From: Enterovibrio calviensis DSM 14347 | GTDB lineage: Bacteria; Pseudomonadota; Gammaproteobacteria; Enterobacterales; Vibrionaceae | DNA: 64,000 nt | Assembly (NCBI RefSeq): GCF_000621165.1 | Contig: NZ_JHZA01000009.1 | Coordinates: 124,001 to 188,000 of the forward strand | Direction: 5' to 3' | In this document: piece after piece, positions 1 to 9,180 of the stretch | Layout of the letters: every line of letters starts with the position of its first letter | Position numbering within the stretch: position 1 is the stretch's first letter | Notes under the pieces: model-generated | The model's input: the letters and a program-made list of their open reading frames with translations, nothing else | Database searches by the model: none | What the model was told of the DNA's origin: nothing | Position numbers and translations under genes: made by a program

Positions 1-1058
1 GTGATGTTATTGAGGTGGCAACGTTCCGTGGACACCACGGCAGCGAAGCCAGTGAAAAGAACGCCAGCAGCCAATCCAACGATGGCATGCTATTGCGTGA
101 TAACGTCTATGGCACGATAGATGAAGATGCAGAACGCCGCGATTTCACGGTGAATGCGCTTTATTACAATATCGATGATTTCTCAGTGCGCGACTATGCC
201 GGTGGTGTTGAAGACCTCAACAACCGTGTGATTCGCCTGATTGGCGATCCTGAAACGCGCTACCGTGAAGATCCAGTGCGTATGCTGCGAGCGGTGCGTT
301 TTGCAGCCAAACTGGACATGACAGTGAATGATGCAACGGCAGCGCCTATTCCAGCGTTGGCCCATTTGCTGCGTGATATTCCCGCTGCACGCTTGTTTGA
401 AGAAAGCCTAAAGCTGCTTCAGTCTGGCCATGGTTTGCAAACCTACAAACTGCTGCGTGATTTCGATTTGTTCACGCCACTGTTTCCTATCTTGGCTGAA
501 CACTTCACCGAAGATCGAAACAGCAAGAGCGAGCAAATGCTTGAGCTTGTGTTGCGTTCGACCGATGAGCGCGTCGCCACTGAGCAGCGTATCAACCCGG
601 CCTTTATGTTTGCCGCGATGTTATGGTACCCACTGGAAACCCGCGCTGAAGAAATCGCGTTTGAAAGCGGCTTAAGCTATTACGATGCCTTTATGGTTGC
701 TGCTAACGATATGCTGGATGAGCAGGTGAAAACCATTGCGATCCCTCGTCGTTTTACCGCCATGATTCGTGATATCTGGCAACTGCAGCTTCGCCTAAGT
801 CGTCGCTCTGGTACTCGCGCCTACAAACTGTTGGAACAACAAAAGTTCCGCGCTGCATTTGATTTCCTTGAAATGCGTGGCGAAGTGGAAGGCGGCCAGT
901 TAAAAGAGTTGGCGCAATGGTGGGATGACTTCCAAAAAGCAGACCGTGATAGCCGCAACGATATGGTGCAGGTGCTAAACAAAGCCAGCTCGGCCAAAAA
1001 ACTACGCCGTCGCCGCAAAACTAAACCGCGACGTCGCAAGCCGAACCCTGAATCATGA
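1..1058 (+). CDS. pcnB: Poly(A) polymerase I, C-terminal part (5' end outside window)
   Basis: Adds poly(A) tails to the 3' ends of RNAs and so promotes their decay. The reading frame is already open at base 3 (DVIEVATFRGHH), so the nucleotidyltransferase head with its catalytic Asp pair lies before the window. Visible parts are RRDFTVNALYY and the RNA-binding block around IGDPETRYREDPVRMLRAVRFAAKL-type residues, then a helical C-terminal domain and a very basic tail (KKLRRRRKTKPRRRK), typical of PcnB rather than tRNA nucleotidyltransferase. A GTG at base 15 could be read as a start but is internal to the conserved domain. The stop overlaps the folK start by 4 bases (ATGA), so the two are co-translated. 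Confidence 0.93.
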   Translation, partial: DVIEVATFRGHHGSEASEKNASSQSNDGMLLRDNVYGTIDEDAERRDFTVNALYYNIDDFSVRDYAGGVEDLNNRVIRLIGDPETRYREDPVRMLRAVRFAAKLDMTVNDATAAPIPALAHLLRDIPAARLFEESLKLLQSGHGLQTYKLLRDFDLFTPLFPILAEHFTEDRNSKSEQMLELVLRSTDERVATEQRINPAFMFAAMLWYPLETRAEEIAFESGLSYYDAFMVAANDMLDEQVKTIAIPRRFTAMIRDIWQLQLRLSRRSGTRAYKLLEQQKFRAAFDFLEMRGEVEGGQLKELAQWWDDFQKADRDSRNDMVQVLNKASSAKKLRRRRKTKPRRRKPNPES

Positions 1059-1537
1059 TCCGTGCTTACATTGCGATAGGCAGTAACCTTGGCAATCCGG
1101 TAGAAAAAGCACAAAATGCTATCAAAGCATTGGCGCAACTACCGGATAGCCGATGGGTGATTTGTTCATCGCTATACAGCAGTAAGCCTATGGGCCCCGC
1201 CGACCAACCCGATTACGTGAACGCTGTTGCGGCAATTGACACCGCACTACTTCCGTTAGATCTTCTTGCTCATACTCAGCGTATCGAGTTGGAATTTGGT
1301 CGAGAGCGCAAAGATGAGCGCTGGGGGCCACGAACACTAGATCTGGATATCCTCTTATATGGTGATCTCCAGCTAGAAAGTGAACGGTTAACCGTTCCAC
1401 ACTACGGGATGAAGGAACGAGAATTCGTACTTTACCCTCTCGCCGAAATTGCCCCTGACTTGCACCTGCCTGATGGCAGTGCTGTCGCTGATTTGGTCGC
1501 CGTCACGGATAAGAACGGTTTGACCAGTATCGCGTAA
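1055..1537 (+). CDS. folK: 2-amino-4-hydroxy-6-hydroxymethyldihydropteridine pyrophosphokinase
   Basis: Transfers pyrophosphate from ATP to 6-hydroxymethyl-7,8-dihydropterin, the step before dihydropteroate synthase in folate synthesis; cytoplasmic. At 160 residues it has the usual length. GSNLGNP (residues 9-15), [10 protein letters not shown] (54-63) and the signature [16 protein letters not shown] (89-104) are present, including the Mg-binding Asp96 and Asp98. The start overlaps the pcnB stop by 4 bases. panB follows 53 bases later, the common gamma-proteobacterial order pcnB-folK-panB-panC. Confidence 0.97.
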   Translation: MIRAYIAIGSNLGNPVEKAQNAIKALAQLPDSRWVICSSLYSSKPMGPADQPDYVNAVAAIDTALLPLDLLAHTQRIELEFGRERKDERWGPRTLDLDILLYGDLQLESERLTVPHYGMKEREFVLYPLAEIAPDLHLPDGSAVADLVAVTDKNGLTSIA

Positions 1538-1590
1538 GCACAAAAGCCTCAGCAATCAACATCAATAGCAAGCAGGGTTTGGGAGACGAT

Positions 1591-2385
1591 ATGAAAAAAA
1601 TTACGATAAATACCTTAATGGCATGGAAGCAAGAAGGGCGTAAATTTGCCACTGCAACAGCTTACGATGCTAGCTTTGCCCAACTCTTTGAATCACAAGA
1701 AATGCCACTGCTGCTGGTCGGTGACTCTCTAGGCATGGTTCTACAGGGTAAAAGTGACACCCTGTCTGTGTCTGTCGACGAAATCGCCTATCACACGCGC
1801 AGCGTGCGTGCAGGAAGCCCTAACTGCCTGTTGATGGCTGACATGCCATTTATGTCATACGCCACGCCAGAACAAGCCTGTGAAAACGCAGCAGTACTGG
1901 TGAAAGCGGGTGCCAACATGGTGAAATTGGAAGGCGGCGCATGGCTCGCTGATACCGTGACCAAGTTGACGCAACGCGCTGTACCTGTCTGTGCTCACCT
2001 TGGCTTAACACCTCAGTCAGTGAATATTTTTGGCGGTTTTAAAATTCAAGGTCGTAGCGAAGAGCAAGCAGAGCAAATGCTCCAAGATGCTCTCACCCTT
2101 GAAGCAGCGGGTGCACAAATCATTTTGCTTGAGTGCGTACCCAAGGCCCTTGCTGCACGCATTACAGACGCACTTCGTGTGCCAGTTATTGGTATTGGTG
2201 CAGGAAATGCCACTGACGGGCAAATCCTCGTCATGCATGACATGTTTGGTATTTCTGCTAACTACATTCCACGCTTTTCCAAAAACTACCTCGCGAGCAC
2301 TGGCGACATGCGTCAGGCTGTTGCGCGATATATCGAAGAAGTTGCAACTGGCGAGTTTCCTGGCCCAGAGCAGACGTTTAATTAA
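1591..2385 (+). CDS. panB: 3-methyl-2-oxobutanoate hydroxymethyltransferase
   Basis: Makes ketopantoate from alpha-ketoisovalerate and methylenetetrahydrofolate, the first committed step to pantothenate and CoA. The protein of 264 residues matches the family length. Metal and substrate residues lie where expected: VGDSLG with Asp45, ADMPF with Asp84 and KLEGG with Glu114. ATG at 1591 is chosen over an in-frame TTG at 1579 because GGGAG (1581-1585) sits 5 bases before it and the protein then begins MKKITINTL. panC follows after 14 bases, so the two form an operon. Confidence 0.97.
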   Translation: MKKITINTLMAWKQEGRKFATATAYDASFAQLFESQEMPLLLVGDSLGMVLQGKSDTLSVSVDEIAYHTRSVRAGSPNCLLMADMPFMSYATPEQACENAAVLVKAGANMVKLEGGAWLADTVTKLTQRAVPVCAHLGLTPQSVNIFGGFKIQGRSEEQAEQMLQDALTLEAAGAQIILLECVPKALAARITDALRVPVIGIGAGNATDGQILVMHDMFGISANYIPRFSKNYLASTGDMRQAVARYIEEVATGEFPGPEQTFN

Positions 2386-2399
2386 GGAATGCTGAATAT

Positions 2400-3281
2400 A
2401 TGCAAGTGATCGCTGATATTGCCCCGCTACGAGATCAGATCCTTCAATGGCGTCGCGAAGGGCAGCGAATTGCATTCGTCCCAACCATGGGCCACCTTCA
2501 CGATGGCCACCTAACCTTGGTTCGACGAGCGCGTGAAAACGCCGATGTTGTCGTCGTTAGCATTTTCGTTAATCCAATGCAGTTTGAGAAAAGCGACGAT
2601 TTAGTGGCTTACCCGCGCACATTGGAAGAAGACACCGCCAAACTCCAAGCTGAAGCGATTGATTTACTCTTCACACCAAGTGCCGAGGTCATGTACCCGC
2701 AAGGTATGGATAATCACGTTTCGGTTGAAGTGCCTACCCTGTCAAACATTCTTGAAGGTGCTTCTCGTCCCGGTCACTTCAAAGGCGTCGCAACCGTCGT
2801 CAGCAAGCTGTTCAATATTGTTCAGCCTGATGTCGCGCTATTTGGCGAGAAAGACTTCCAGCAGCTTGCTGTGATCAACAAGATGGTCACAGACTTAGCG
2901 CTGCCGATTACCATCATTCCTGTTGCCACGGTTCGAGAAATGGACGGCCTTGCCATGAGCAGCCGCAACTCTCGTCTTACTGTAGACGAGCGTCAACGTG
3001 CGCCAGTACTAGCAAAAACCCTGCGTTGGATCAGCAGCCAGATGCGAGGTGGTCGTAGCGACTACAGTGAGCTCGTCCTTGATGGCAACGACCAACTTAG
3101 AGCTGCTGGGCTTGAGCCTGACGAGATTTTCATTCGTGATGCTCTCTCACTGCAGCCAATTACTGAGCACACATCAAAGGCGGTTATCCTTGCTTCTGTG
3201 AAGCTAGGTCAGGTTCGTTTGATTGATAACTTAGTGGTTGAACTCACCGTTGCGACGGTAGAAGACAACAGCGAAGAGTAA
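2400..3281 (+). CDS. panC: Pantothenate synthetase
   Basis: Condenses pantoate with beta-alanine through a pantoyl-adenylate intermediate, the last step of pantothenate synthesis. The nucleotidyltransferase-fold signature [11 protein letters not shown] (residues 28-38, HxGH with His34 and His37) and the KMSKS-like AMSSRNSRL segment are intact. GEKDFQQ, which is involved in ATP binding, is also present. The protein has 293 residues, slightly longer than the enterobacterial form. It is preceded by AAGGAA overlapping the panB stop and is followed by a strong hairpin at 3319-3347 that ends the operon. Confidence 0.97.
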   Translation: MQVIADIAPLRDQILQWRREGQRIAFVPTMGHLHDGHLTLVRRARENADVVVVSIFVNPMQFEKSDDLVAYPRTLEEDTAKLQAEAIDLLFTPSAEVMYPQGMDNHVSVEVPTLSNILEGASRPGHFKGVATVVSKLFNIVQPDVALFGEKDFQQLAVINKMVTDLALPITIIPVATVREMDGLAMSSRNSRLTVDERQRAPVLAKTLRWISSQMRGGRSDYSELVLDGNDQLRAAGLEPDEIFIRDALSLQPITEHTSKAVILASVKLGQVRLIDNLVVELTVATVEDNSEE

Positions 3282-3318
3282 TTCCCCTAAGCGGCTCAAT
3301 GCTAGCTTTGGTTATAAA

Positions 3319-3347
3319 TAAAAAAACCGCCATTGGCGGTTTTTTTG
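3319..3347. terminator. Bidirectional rho-independent terminator after panC / yadH
   Basis: The hairpin CCGCC-ATT-GGCGG is flanked by A-run and T-run arms that extend the stem, so it gives a U-tract on either strand. It lies between the convergent panC and the YadH-like permease gene. Confidence 0.85.
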
Positions 3348-3387
3348 TGTTTGAAAGGGTTTGTTTCTAACGAGGAGAACCCTGTTG

Positions 3388-4158
3388 TTAGGTTCTCAAC
3401 CCAATGCCGCGGCTGATCAGATACCAAGCAATAGAATACAGCGCCACAATAAATACGATAAGCACGGAGAATGAAGTCACAATGCTGACGTCCGATACGC
3501 CAAGGAAGCCATAGCGGAAGGCATTCACCATGTACACGATTGGATTGAGCTTCGACACACCCTGCCAAAACTCAGGCAACAGAGACAGCGAATAAAATAC
3601 GCCACCAAGGTAGGTCAACGGCGTCAGGATAAACGTTGGAATAATACTGATGTCATCGAACGTTTTCGCGTACACCGCATTGATCAACCCGCCAAGAGAA
3701 AACACTATCGACGTGAGCAACACCGTCGCGACAATCACCCCAAGGTGTGCGATGTGCAAATCGACGAAGAACATTGAAACAACCGATACAATCAGTCCCA
3801 CCGCTAAACCGCGGCTCACACCACCACCAACATAACCCGCAATGATGATGTAGTTAGGAACAGGCGCCACCATAAGTTCTTCAATATTTCTCTGCATCTT
3901 GGTGCTAAAAAACGAAGAAGCAACGTTCGAATACGAGTTGGTGATCACCGACATCATGATCAACCCAGGCACAATGTAAGCCATGTAGCTAAAGCCGCCC
4001 ATTTCACCAATACGGCTACCAATAAGGTTACCGAAAATAACGAAATACAGTGTCATGGTGATCGCAGGTGGTACGAGGGTTTGCACCCAAATACGGCTGT
4101 ATCGCGTAATCTCTTTGATCAACAGGCTCTTAAAGGCGACCCAGTAAGCTTTGTTCAT
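3388..4158 (-). CDS. yadH: ABC-2 type export permease, YadH-like
   Basis: Membrane half of an ABC-2 exporter of unknown substrate. The 256-residue protein has about six hydrophobic segments (for example PAITMTLYFVIFGNLIG near 33-49 and YLGGVFYSL near 183) and the ABC2 signature region around LTPLTYLGG. It begins inside the last 4 bases of the upstream ATPase gene, so the pair is translationally coupled. The same pair sits near panBCD in Escherichia coli, which supports orthology. The substrate is not shown by the sequence; drug or lipid export is the family-level possibility. Confidence 0.85.
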   Translation of the reverse strand: MNKAYWVAFKSLLIKEITRYSRIWVQTLVPPAITMTLYFVIFGNLIGSRIGEMGGFSYMAYIVPGLIMMSVITNSYSNVASSFFSTKMQRNIEELMVAPVPNYIIIAGYVGGGVSRGLAVGLIVSVVSMFFVDLHIAHLGVIVATVLLTSIVFSLGGLINAVYAKTFDDISIIPTFILTPLTYLGGVFYSLSLLPEFWQGVSKLNPIVYMVNAFRYGFLGVSDVSIVTSFSVLIVFIVALYSIAWYLISRGIGLRT

Positions 4159-5078
4159 GCTGATGCCTCCTCGCTGTTACGCACCAAATTCACGAAAAGT
4201 TCTTCCAAACGGTTCGCTTTATTTCGCATGGAAAGCACTTGGATACCTTGCTCTGACAACTGCGCAAACACAGTATTCAAACCCGTCGTTTTGTGAACTT
4301 CAACTTCTAAGGTGTGGTCATCAACCTGATGCCATTGCACGTTTTCAAGCTGGGTTACTTGGCTGTCTGGCGCGAGGTCTAACACGAAGGTTTCCACATC
4401 CAGTTTTTTCAGGAGCGCCTTCATCGACGTGTCTTCCACCAACTCGCCACGGTTGATGATGCCGATGTTTCGACACAGCATTTCCGCTTCTTCGAGGTAG
4501 TGAGTGGTCAAAATAATGGTGATACCCTGCTCATTGATGCCTTTCAAAAACGTCCACATAGAACGACGTAATTCAATATCAACGCCTGCCGTTGGCTCAT
4601 CAAGAATAAGAAGTCTAGGTTCGTGCATCAAGGCACGAGCAATCATCAAACGACGCTTCATTCCGCCAGAAAGTGTACGAGAAGGCTCATCTCGCTTCTC
4701 CCACAAATCCAGCAGCGACAAGTACTTTTTCGCACGGACTTTGGCTTCCGCACGCTCAACCCCATAGTAACCCGCTTGGTTTAGCAGAATTTGCTCAACT
4801 TTTTCATATTGGTTGAAGTTGAATTCTTGCGGCACGAGACCCAGTTGTTTTTTGGCTTCAACCAGATCGGTGTCGATGTCGTAGCCAAAAATCTTCACCT
4901 TGCCCGACGTCTTATTCACTAACGAGCTGATGATACCGATGGTGGTAGATTTTCCTGCGCCGTTCGGGCCAAGCAAGGCATAGAAATCGCCTTGCTGCAC
5001 TGAAAGGGAAACCCCTTTCAGTGCTTTAACATCTGTGCCATATACTTTGACCAGATTCTCGATTTCGATTGCTTTCAT
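4155..5078 (-). CDS. yadG: ABC exporter ATP-binding protein, YadG-like
   Basis: ATPase partner of the adjacent ABC-2 permease. It has Walker A GPNGAGKST (residues 37-45), signature LSGGMKRR, Walker B LLILDEPTAGVD and the switch His in TTHYLEEAE, followed by the roughly 80-residue C-terminal domain typical of DrrA/NatA/YadG-type subunits. ATG at 5078 gives 307 residues starting MKAIEIENL. An in-frame TTG at 5087 lacks a ribosome site, while GGGA precedes the ATG (close spacing). The stop of the SulP gene lies 17 bases upstream, so all three may share a transcript. Confidence 0.87.
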   Translation of the reverse strand: MKAIEIENLVKVYGTDVKALKGVSLSVQQGDFYALLGPNGAGKSTTIGIISSLVNKTSGKVKIFGYDIDTDLVEAKKQLGLVPQEFNFNQYEKVEQILLNQAGYYGVERAEAKVRAKKYLSLLDLWEKRDEPSRTLSGGMKRRLMIARALMHEPRLLILDEPTAGVDIELRRSMWTFLKGINEQGITIILTTHYLEEAEMLCRNIGIINRGELVEDTSMKALLKKLDVETFVLDLAPDSQVTQLENVQWHQVDDHTLEVEVHKTTGLNTVFAQLSEQGIQVLSMRNKANRLEELFVNLVRNSEEASA

Positions 5079-5095
5079 AATTCCCAAAATGTGTT

Positions 5096-6748
5096 TTAAG
5101 GCATTACTTCAGTAAGCCTTTTCGCTGCATGCAATGCATCATAACGCGACTCGAAGACATGAGGATCACTGATCCAATCTCCGACATGAAGTCTTTCTAA
5201 TTGTTCGGTGGTTTGCTGATGAGGGCATAACAAGAAGACAGTACAGTTCGCTTCTCGCGCATCTTTAATGGCATTTTCAAGAGCCAACCCTACGGTCATA
5301 TCGATGAGCGGTACGTCGCTCAAATCTAAAATCATGACTCGGTATTCGCCGATCCTCGCATGTTGACGAGAGATGGCTTTCGATACACTAAAGATCATCG
5401 GGCCTGACAAGTAGAAAAACAACACCTTTCCATCAGAACTATCTAATAAAACACGCTCTTCTTCGGAAAGAGGCACATCATCATCGTCAGCATCACTGAT
5501 GGCTTTCACTTGCTTGGCTTGTTCGCGACTCAATCGCTCAATCACAACAATGTTAGAGATAAACACCCCAAGGCCCACAGCAACAATCAGATCCACAAAC
5601 ACCGTCAACGCCATCACACCATACATAATGGCAGTTTGATGCAAGCTAACCTTGTGAGCCCGCTGCAAGAAGCTCCAATCTAGAATGTTGATACCCACGT
5701 ACAAGGCAATACCGGCCAGCACGGCCATTGGAATAGGCTCAGTCAAAAAGCCAGCGACCAACACCACGGCAGCCAAAATCAAGGCTCGAACAATCCCTGC
5801 TAGCGGCGAACGTGCGCCGACTTGCACATTGACCACGGTGCCCATGGTTGCCCCCGCACCAGGCAGAGCGCCAAACAGACCCGAAATCATGTTTGCAATG
5901 CCTTGGCCTCGCAACTCTTTGTCAGAGTTATGCTCTTCACGCGTGAGTGAGTCGGCGATAACCGCCGTCAGCAATGTATCAATACACCCCAGCGTTCCCA
6001 ACACCAGCGCATCAATCACCATGGTGGTCAGCATTTCTGGCGTAAAGGTTGGCATGACAATAGATGGCAGCCCCGTAGGGATTTCGCCAATTCGGCGGAT
6101 GCTATCTAAGTCAAAAATCATCAGTGAGAGTAAGGTCACTGATACCAATGCCACTAATTGTGCGGGAATGTATCGACGGTATTTTTTGGGGAAGTAGAAC
6201 AATATTACCAGCGTCAACACGCCAAGAAACAGTTCTTTGAAGCTAAGATTACTCAGTGTCTCAGGAAAGGCTTGGAGTGTTCCGATGACGCCGCCAGCAG
6301 GCGCGGGGTGGCCCATGAGCGGACTGATTTGCAGTAAGATTAAGATAACACCAATACCGGACATAAAGCCGGATATCACGCTGTAAGGCATGAGGGTGAC
6401 GTATTTACCTAGCTTAAGCGTGCCCAAAAGAACCTGAAATGCCCCTGCCATCATGACCACGGTGAATCCCATGGCAACACCGGTTTCTGGGTACCGTACC
6501 ACCATCGCGGTCAATATGGCCGTCATGATCACTGTCATTGGGCCGGTTGGCTCAGAGATAAGGGTTGATGAGCCGCCAAACAAGGCCGCAAACAAACCAA
6601 CGAGAATTGCGCCCCACAAACCCGCTTCAGCGCCAGCGCCTGAAGCAACACCAAAGGCAAGCGCGAGTGGTAATGAAATGATTGCGGTCGTCACGCCGCC
6701 AAAAACGTCGCCTTTCAGGCTCCATTGTTTGAACCGGTTAAAATTCAC
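5096..6748 (-). CDS. SulP family anion transporter with STAS domain (possible bicarbonate transporter)
   Basis: Inner-membrane SLC26/SulP transporter of 550 residues. The N-terminal two thirds hold about 10-14 hydrophobic segments with the SulP start motif (GDVFGGVTTAIISLPLALAFG, read at residues 14-34) and SEPTGPMTV. The C-terminal part, about residues 440-545, is a STAS domain with LDLSDVPLIDMT. GTG at 6748 is the start: GGAG lies 6 bases before it. Family members carry sulfate, bicarbonate or other anions. Because the gene is divergent from a beta-carbonic anhydrase, bicarbonate is the likeliest cargo, but that is inference from context. Confidence 0.85.
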   Translation of the reverse strand: MNFNRFKQWSLKGDVFGGVTTAIISLPLALAFGVASGAGAEAGLWGAILVGLFAALFGGSSTLISEPTGPMTVIMTAILTAMVVRYPETGVAMGFTVVMMAGAFQVLLGTLKLGKYVTLMPYSVISGFMSGIGVILILLQISPLMGHPAPAGGVIGTLQAFPETLSNLSFKELFLGVLTLVILFYFPKKYRRYIPAQLVALVSVTLLSLMIFDLDSIRRIGEIPTGLPSIVMPTFTPEMLTTMVIDALVLGTLGCIDTLLTAVIADSLTREEHNSDKELRGQGIANMISGLFGALPGAGATMGTVVNVQVGARSPLAGIVRALILAAVVLVAGFLTEPIPMAVLAGIALYVGINILDWSFLQRAHKVSLHQTAIMYGVMALTVFVDLIVAVGLGVFISNIVVIERLSREQAKQVKAISDADDDDVPLSEEERVLLDSSDGKVLFFYLSGPMIFSVSKAISRQHARIGEYRVMILDLSDVPLIDMTVGLALENAIKDAREANCTVFLLCPHQQTTEQLERLHVGDWISDPHVFESRYDALHAAKRLTEVMP

Positions 6749-6954
6749 AACTTGCTCCCTTTATTACTTCCTTGATCGGCAAGCCACCGAATTGCGGCGC
6801 TAGTATACCGATGAAAAGCATCCATAGGCATCAGTTATACCAATCCACATGCTGGTAGGAGGAGCTAATATGTTGAGTAGAAAGTGTTAAATTGTATCTA
6901 AATATGATCTTTACTGGTGTATAGTGACGCGCGAAGTCAGTCTTGGGGGGCAAT

Positions 6955-7596
6955 ATGGCACAAATTAAGCAACTCTTTGCGAATAACCTGAAGTGGTCAA
7001 AAACCATCAAGGAAGACAACTCTGTCTACTTTGCAGATCTTGCAAAATCCCAGCATCCGGAATATCTCTGGATTGGTTGTTCCGACAGCCGTGTTCCTGC
7101 AGAGCGACTGACGGGGCTAGATTCTGGCGAGCTATTCGTTCACAGAAACGTGGCAAACCAAGTGATCCATACGGATCTCAATTGCCTGTCTGTTGTTCAA
7201 TATGCTGTGGATGTTCTTCAAGTCAAACACATCATCATTTGTGGCCACTATCGTTGTGGTGGTGTCCATGCCTCCATCGAAAATCTTGATCTCGGCCTTA
7301 TTAACAACTGGCTACTTCACATTCGCGATTTATATCGCAAACACAGTAGTTACCTCAGCCCGCTTAGTATTGAAGAGCAAGGCAACATACTTTGCGAAAT
7401 CAATGTTGCTGAACAGGTGTACAACCTTGGCAGCTCCACCATCCTAAGAAATGCGTGGGCACGTGGTCAGGATATTAAAGTACACGGTTGGTTCTACGAC
7501 ATTAGCGATGGTGTATTGAAAGACCTTGGCATGACGGCCAATAGCTTAGAAAGTTTGGAATCCGGTTATACCAATGCGATGTCCAAATACGAATAA
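6955..7596 (+). CDS. can: Beta-class carbonic anhydrase
   Basis: Interconverts CO2 and bicarbonate; cytoplasmic zinc enzyme. The 213-residue protein has the zinc ligands and dyad at the same numbers as Escherichia coli Can: Cys42, Asp44 and Arg46 in [10 protein letters not shown], and His98 and Cys101 in [14 protein letters not shown] is also present. ATG 6955 is preceded by a G-run (6945-6950). The earlier TTG at 6943 is not needed. It is transcribed divergently from the SulP gene and ends at a strong terminator. Confidence 0.96.
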   Translation: MAQIKQLFANNLKWSKTIKEDNSVYFADLAKSQHPEYLWIGCSDSRVPAERLTGLDSGELFVHRNVANQVIHTDLNCLSVVQYAVDVLQVKHIIICGHYRCGGVHASIENLDLGLINNWLLHIRDLYRKHSSYLSPLSIEEQGNILCEINVAEQVYNLGSSTILRNAWARGQDIKVHGWFYDISDGVLKDLGMTANSLESLESGYTNAMSKYE

Positions 7597-7620
7597 TACT
7601 TGGACACGCTGCGCAAACAT

Positions 7621-7651
7621 AAAAAAAGCGACCATCTTGGTCGCTTTTTTT
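7621..7651. terminator. Bidirectional terminator between can and hpt
   Basis: A perfect 7-base stem GCGACCA/TGGTCGC with loop TCT is flanked by seven A and seven T. It serves both convergent genes. Confidence 0.9.
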
Positions 7652-7726
7652 CACGGCAACATTGTCAGTGAAATTCCCTACCTAAGCACTCAGCACCTGA
7701 AGCTAGGGTTCAATGACACACCAGAA

Positions 7727-8260
7727 TTAGTCTTCTAGCGGTACCACTTTGCCAATGAATGGCAGGTGACGATACTTCTGCGCGTAATCGATACCCACAC
7801 CCACAACAAACTCGTCAGGGATTTTAAAACCATACCAATCAACAGGAACGTCAACTTCTCGACGCTCAGGTTTGTCTAGCAAAGTACAAATACGGATAGA
7901 GTTAGGCTCTCGCAGCGACAAAATCTCGCGCACTTTGTCTAACGTATTGCCGGTATCGATGATGTCTTCAACGAGCAGGATGTCTTTGCCTTTGATGTCA
8001 TCATCCAGATCTTTCAGGATACGCACATCTCGGCTGCTTTCCATCGTATTGCCGTAGCTTGATGCAGTCATAAAGTCGACAGCGTGTGGCAAGTCAATGG
8101 CGCGACAAAGGTCAGCCATAAACACAAATGAGCCACGCAATAGGCCAACCATGACCAGATCATTGGAGTCTTTGTAATGCTCTGTGATTTCAGCGCCCAA
8201 CACTTTTACGCGTTGTTGTACTTCTTGCTCTGAAATCATCACTTCTACGGTATGTTTCAT
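7727..8260 (-). CDS. hpt: Hypoxanthine phosphoribosyltransferase
   Basis: Salvages hypoxanthine to IMP with PRPP. The 177-residue protein begins MKHTVEVMI like Escherichia coli Hpt and has the PRPP-binding motif [11 protein letters not shown] and the purine-site segment near [17 protein letters not shown]-type residues (here [15 protein letters not shown]). ATG at 8260 is chosen because GAGG sits 6 bases before it; an upstream in-frame TTG (8266) is rejected. It is divergent from the LuxR/HapR-type regulator, an arrangement conserved in vibrios. Confidence 0.96.
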   Translation of the reverse strand: MKHTVEVMISEQEVQQRVKVLGAEITEHYKDSNDLVMVGLLRGSFVFMADLCRAIDLPHAVDFMTASSYGNTMESSRDVRILKDLDDDIKGKDILLVEDIIDTGNTLDKVREILSLREPNSIRICTLLDKPERREVDVPVDWYGFKIPDEFVVGVGIDYAQKYRHLPFIGKVVPLED

Positions 8261-8489
8261 TATCAACCTCGACGGTATTTCCGTCTAACTACCTGTGTAA
8301 ATGAGGTCGAACATTCTACCACTGTGCAAACTCAACGCCTACTCTCGATACACGTCAAAATTTCGACGCTTTGTTCCCGCTCTTCGTTGTTCTGCAACCA
8401 GTTGCTGTTGTACACTTTGCAAGCGGTTGTTAAATATCACATTAAATTCATACAACCGCTGCAACATACAAACATTATTAGCAAATTAA

Positions 8490-8496
8490 AGTTGGC
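8490..8496 (+). promoter_or_regulatory. Predicted Qrr sRNA pairing site in luxR/hapR-type leader
   Basis: The leader reads AAAGTTGGCAGGA just before the start. AGTTGGC is complementary to the GCCAACU stretch of the conserved core of Vibrio Qrr small RNAs (recalled, not searched). It overlaps the upstream edge of the Shine-Dalgarno AGGA at 8497-8500, the usual position for Qrr repression of luxR/hapR. Confidence 0.5.
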
Positions 8497-8506
8497 AGGA
8501 ATCAGA

Positions 8507-9103
8507 ATGGCTACATCAAGTGGACGCACACGAACCCGATTGTCGCCAGAGCAGAGGAAGGAACAACTGCTCGGCTATGCGCTCGAGGTGTTTTCTAAAC
8601 GAGGAATAGGACGTGCAGGGCATGCAGACATCGCTGATATGGCAAACGTCTCCGTTGCCACCGTATTTAACTATTTCTCCACTCGAGAAGAGTTGGTTGA
8701 TGTTGTACTAAACCAAGCAGAAAAAGAGTTTCATCAACTCATCTCCCAAAACCTAGCACTCGGGAACGGTGAAGCACATGCATCCTTGTCTCATGTTGCA
8801 TCAGCATTAATCAATGCAGCATTGGAAGACAAAGAGTGGCTAAAGGTCTGGTTTGAATGGAGCACATCTATTCGCGAAGATATCTGGCCTAACTTTGTTA
8901 AAGGGAAGAATGTCGTTCTCGATCAGTACGCGAGTTTGTTCGAGCAAAATGATGCATTGGTAGCAAACCGAGACCCGATGGAACTGGCTCGTATGTTCGA
9001 CGGCGTTTGTTACATTCTTTATCTACAAGCTCACCAACAACCCGATAAAGACGCGCTGACAAGCCAAGCTCAAGGCTATATCGATATGCTCTGCAGTAAG
9101 TAG
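8507..9103 (+). CDS. LuxR/HapR/SmcR-type TetR regulator (quorum-sensing master regulator)
   Basis: DNA-binding dimer that in vibrios switches virulence, biofilm, competence and luminescence genes at high cell density. The 198-residue protein has a basic N-terminus (RTRTRLSPEQRKEQLL) and the diagnostic helix-turn-helix at about residues 39-58 (VSVATVFNYF), followed by STREELVDVVL, nearly identical to LuxR/HapR. ATG 8507 has AGGA 6 bases before it; the reading frame stays open upstream for 85 codons, but that part is leader. hpt is divergent upstream, as in Vibrio. It is orthologous to hapR/luxR/litR/opaR; no single symbol is chosen. Confidence 0.92.
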   Translation: MATSSGRTRTRLSPEQRKEQLLGYALEVFSKRGIGRAGHADIADMANVSVATVFNYFSTREELVDVVLNQAEKEFHQLISQNLALGNGEAHASLSHVASALINAALEDKEWLKVWFEWSTSIREDIWPNFVKGKNVVLDQYASLFEQNDALVANRDPMELARMFDGVCYILYLQAHQQPDKDALTSQAQGYIDMLCSK

Positions 9104-9113
9104 CTAAGAATAA

Positions 9114-9144
9114 ATAAAAAAACCGGCGATACGCCGGTTTTTTT
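9114..9144. terminator. Bidirectional terminator after the LuxR-type regulator
   Basis: The stem CCGGCG/CGCCGG with loop ATA is flanked by A and T runs. It is shared by the convergent regulator gene and fbpC. Confidence 0.9.
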
Positions 9145-9180
9145 ATGCCTGAACAAAAGCGATGTACCACTACCATTAAC

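Noticed and set aside
8252-8506. Open frame extending the LuxR-type regulator upstream by 85 codons
   Set aside because: The family start MATSSGRTRTR at 8507 has a good ribosome site, and the upstream part resembles no domain. It is leader DNA overlapping the hpt promoter.
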